64,000 bases of DNA from an uncultured Erythrobacter sp. (GTDB taxonomy: Bacteria; Pseudomonadota; Alphaproteobacteria; Sphingomonadales; Sphingomonadaceae), in contig CALBWA010000005.1 of NCBI GenBank assembly GCA_937969505.1, positions 1-64,000 on the forward strand. Direction: 5' to 3'. Positions within the stretch are counted from its first letter, which is position 1, and the number at the start of each line of letters is the position of its first letter. The notes under the pieces were generated by a model. That model was not told where the DNA came from. It saw only the letters and a program-made list of their open reading frames with translations, and made no database searches. Below, in pieces: positions 61,940 through 64,000 of the stretch. The position numbers and the translations under genes are program-made.

Positions 61940-62602
61940 ATGAAATTGATCATTGGAAACAAGAACTATTCTAGCTGGTCGCTGCGTGGCTGGTTGGCGG
62001 CCAAGCAGTCTGGGTTGCATTTTGAGGAATTAATTGCGCCGCTTTTCGGCGAGGAGTGGGATCAACGGCGTAACAAGGACACACTGCAGCCGTCCTGGGG
62101 TAAGGTTCCCATCTTGTGGGATGGTGATAACGTTATCTGGGATAGCCTCGCCATCATGGAATATTTCGCTGATCGGGTTGGGCGCGACCGGTTTTGGCCG
62201 AAGGACGAGGCAGCGCGAGGAATGGCGAGAGCCATGGTTGCCGAGATGCACAGCAGTTATCCAGCTTTGCGCAGCGAATGCCCAATGAATATTCGCAGGC
62301 GCTTCGATGGGGCGCAATTCTCACAGGATTGCAAGGATGATATCGTCCGTGTTTTGGGGCTCTGGGCAGAAGCTAGAGCCCGCTTCGGCCAAGGTGGCCC
62401 CTTCCTGTTCGGCACCTTCGGCGCAGCAGATATTTTTTACGCCCCTGTGGTCAGCCGTTTTATCAGCTATCAGGTCAAGGTCCCAGGTTTCGCAGCGACC
62501 TACATGGAAGCCATCTGGGAACATGAATGGATGCAGCAATGGATCGCTGCGTCCGAAGATGAGGAATGGGTCATTGAGCAATACGAAGCCATGCCCGGCT
62601 GA
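61940..62602 (+). CDS. Glutathione S-transferase family protein
   Basis: The 220-residue protein opens with LIIGNKNYSSWSLRGWLAAK, the N-terminal thioredoxin-like strand with an active-site Ser pair. KVPILWDGDNVIWDSLAIMEY is the conserved glutathione-binding Pro/Asp/Ser region, and the helical C-terminal domain holds FLFGTFGAADIFYAPVVSRF. It probably conjugates or reduces with glutathione in the cytoplasm. The nuclease gene follows 19 bases later. Confidence 0.9.
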   Translation: MKLIIGNKNYSSWSLRGWLAAKQSGLHFEELIAPLFGEEWDQRRNKDTLQPSWGKVPILWDGDNVIWDSLAIMEYFADRVGRDRFWPKDEAARGMARAMVAEMHSSYPALRSECPMNIRRRFDGAQFSQDCKDDIVRVLGLWAEARARFGQGGPFLFGTFGAADIFYAPVVSRFISYQVKVPGFAATYMEAIWEHEWMQQWIAASEDEEWVIEQYEAMPG

Positions 62603-62621
62603 TCAGCTTGCCGCAGCGCCT

Positions 62622-63533
62622 ATGGCAGCCAAGGGCAGCAAATCAGCCTTTCTGGCGGTTGCAGCAGCGCTAGCTGCCTTATGTGTAGCAATGGCACCTT
62701 CGCCGGTCAGGGCCTGGGGTTTTTATGCGCATGGGATTACGGGCGAAATTGCTATGGCCAATGTTTCGGTCAGCACTCGCCGCAAAATTAACCGGTTGAT
62801 GGCCAACGATGCGCAATTGGGGACGCCTGAATGCCGCATTCGCAACATTCGCGAGGCTTCGACCTGGGCCGATTGTGTCCGACGAACCCGGTGGCGCTGG
62901 GGCCATACTGCGCCTTGGCACTATCGCACGACACCCATTTGCGAGGCCTATGACCCATGGGCCAATTGCAGCGGCGGAAATTGTGTCACCGGCCAGATCG
63001 TTCGCAATCATCGCCTGCTTGCTGATGAAAGCCTGCCCGCGCCAATCCGCTTGCAGGCTCTAGCCTTCATGGTTCACTTTGCTGGCGACATTCATATGCC
63101 CCTGCATTCTGGCGATAAGGGGGATCGCGGTGGTAATGACCGCGAGGCCGCTTATGGCATTGTGCCAGGTCGCAACCTCCACTCAATCTGGGATGGGCCG
63201 CTTGCTGAACGCGCAGCCACCACGGGAAAGCGGCCCATTGTCAGGCCCTACAGTGCGGCTGAACGCGTTGATCTTGGCGGAGGTGATGCAACCGATTGGG
63301 GGCGTGAGAGCTGGCAAATAGCGCGAGATTTTGTCTATCCCAACGCATTTGACGAGGCGGCTTGCGAGAATGATTTACCGGACAGTACGGCGCTCACACA
63401 GGAAGATATCGTGGCAGCAGTTCCCGTCGCGCGGCGGCGGATGCAGCAAGCGGGCATCCGTATCGCTGAGTTGCTGGAAAGTGCTTTTGCACCCGGCCCC
63501 TTGGCTGACAATAACGAAAGGATGCGGCGATGA
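62622..63533 (+). CDS. S1/P1 zinc-dependent nuclease
   Basis: The 303-residue product has a signal peptide cleaved before the Trp of WGFYAHGITGEIA; this N-terminal Trp is a zinc ligand in the family. Further ligands appear in ASTWADCVR, APWHYRT, MVHFAGDIHMPLHSG and GRNLHSIWDG. It degrades single-stranded nucleic acid in the periplasm or outside the cell. The stop overlaps the dapE start (ATGA). Confidence 0.9.
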   Translation: MAAKGSKSAFLAVAAALAALCVAMAPSPVRAWGFYAHGITGEIAMANVSVSTRRKINRLMANDAQLGTPECRIRNIREASTWADCVRRTRWRWGHTAPWHYRTTPICEAYDPWANCSGGNCVTGQIVRNHRLLADESLPAPIRLQALAFMVHFAGDIHMPLHSGDKGDRGGNDREAAYGIVPGRNLHSIWDGPLAERAATTGKRPIVRPYSAAERVDLGGGDATDWGRESWQIARDFVYPNAFDEAACENDLPDSTALTQEDIVAAVPVARRRMQQAGIRIAELLESAFAPGPLADNNERMRR

Positions 63534-64000
63534 ACGCTTCGCTCGGATTCGCCAAACAGCTGATCGCTGCTGAAAGCGTAACTCCAGCGACAGGATCAGT
63601 TTTCGACACGATGGAGGCGATGCTGGCGCCCCAGGGCTTTGTGGTTCATCGGTTTATCCGCGGTGACGGAGAAGCTGGCACAGATGAGGCGCCGGTTGAA
63701 AATCTGTTCGCCATTCGCCCGGGCCCTGTCGGCAGTAAGCATCTGGCCTTTGCTGGTCATTTGGACGTGGTACCTCCGGGCAACGACTGGACCAGTGACC
63801 CCTTCCTCCCAGAGGAGCGTGGCGAGCTATTGTATGGCCGCGGTGCTGTGGACATGAAGGGGGCAATTGCCTCCATGGTGGCAGCGGTTGCCGATATCCC
63901 GGCTGATGCAGGCACTCTCAGCTTCATCATTACAGGCGATGAAGAAGGACCAGCGCTACACGGGACTCGCGCGTTGATTGATTACATGAACGGTGAAGGC
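63530..64000 (+). CDS. dapE: Succinyl-diaminopimelate desuccinylase, N-terminal part (runs off window)
   Basis: The first 157 residues are present. FAGHLDVVPPG carries the first zinc His and Asp, GRGAVDMKGAIASMV the bridging Asp, and IITGDEEGPALHGT the catalytic Glu of the M20 family. It makes LL-diaminopimelate for lysine and peptidoglycan. It overlaps the nuclease gene by four bases; the C-terminal part is outside the window. Confidence 0.92.
   Translation, partial: MNASLGFAKQLIAAESVTPATGSVFDTMEAMLAPQGFVVHRFIRGDGEAGTDEAPVENLFAIRPGPVGSKHLAFAGHLDVVPPGNDWTSDPFLPEERGELLYGRGAVDMKGAIASMVAAVADIPADAGTLSFIITGDEEGPALHGTRALIDYMNGEG

Noticed and set aside
1-64000. tRNA, rRNA, CRISPR arrays, insertion sequences, integrases
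   Set aside because: Intergenic gaps are short and none showed a cloverleaf, spaced direct repeats, or transposase/integrase motifs. Small RNAs cannot be excluded by reading alone.

Overview
The window looks like chromosomal DNA of an alphaproteobacterium of the order Sphingomonadales, most likely Erythrobacteraceae. The clues are the rpmH-rnpA-yidD-yidC-yihA block, a CC_3452-family secreted protein, a UPF0262 protein, a 41-residue L36 and a spike-base protein of the gene-transfer-agent type. This placement is inference from gene content and protein style; no database search was run. Genes are dense, many neighbours overlap by 1-4 bases (ATGA, GTGA, TGATG, TAATG), and no tRNA, rRNA, insertion sequence or CRISPR array was seen.

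Region 1 (about 0.3-30 kb) is dominated by a surface-polysaccharide locus. After a partial alpha/beta hydrolase and an orphan AceE-type dehydrogenase come a Wzy/WaaL-type membrane protein and two hypothetical proteins (3.2-5.6 kb). A long minus-strand polycistron follows (25.5 to 18.4 kb): Wza-type export lipoprotein, Wzc-type tyrosine autokinase, GT2, a second Wzy/WaaL protein, a DUF6492 transferase-like protein and another GT2. Then come two phage-like genes (spike base and beta-helix), a glycosyltransferase and a methyltransferase-like protein. A separate operon (29.95-26.3 kb) supplies sugars: AlgD-like GDP-mannose dehydrogenase, GT4 and WecB.

Embedded in this locus on the plus strand (5.8-14.2 kb) is a complete lasso-peptide-like RiPP cluster: HprK-like kinase, a 45-residue precursor with a GTG start, PqqD-like recognition protein, B2 protease, asparagine-synthetase-like cyclase, ABC exporter and nucleotidyltransferase. 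It is translationally coupled to a Wzx-like flippase. The kinase, the nucleotidyltransferase and the precursor's terminal Ser suggest a C-terminally phosphorylated and further decorated peptide, but the core does not fit the usual lasso ring rule.

Region 2 (30-40.8 kb) holds a CoA-transferase/racemase with a MaoC dehydratase, then a coupled DUF3604 lipoprotein / parvulin-type PPIase / HupE-UreJ membrane protein block, and then a TetR-controlled tripartite ABC efflux operon (permease, ATPase, HlyD adaptor, TolC-type lipoprotein).

Region 3 (40.9-64 kb) is mostly housekeeping: ftsH, a DUF3667 membrane protein, a ParA-like ATPase, rpoZ, a phospholipase-D-family synthase, dnaB, UPF0262, a GH25 protein lacking its catalytic acids, cdd, an M14 peptidase, galE, rpmJ, a HAD phosphatase, a CC_3452 protein divergent from an HxlR regulator, comM, rpmH-rnpA-yidD-yidC-yihA, VOC, GST, S1/P1 nuclease and the start of dapE. 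The rpmJ and rpmH leaders share a layout of promoter, terminator-like hairpin with T-run, then ribosome binding site, which suggests attenuation.
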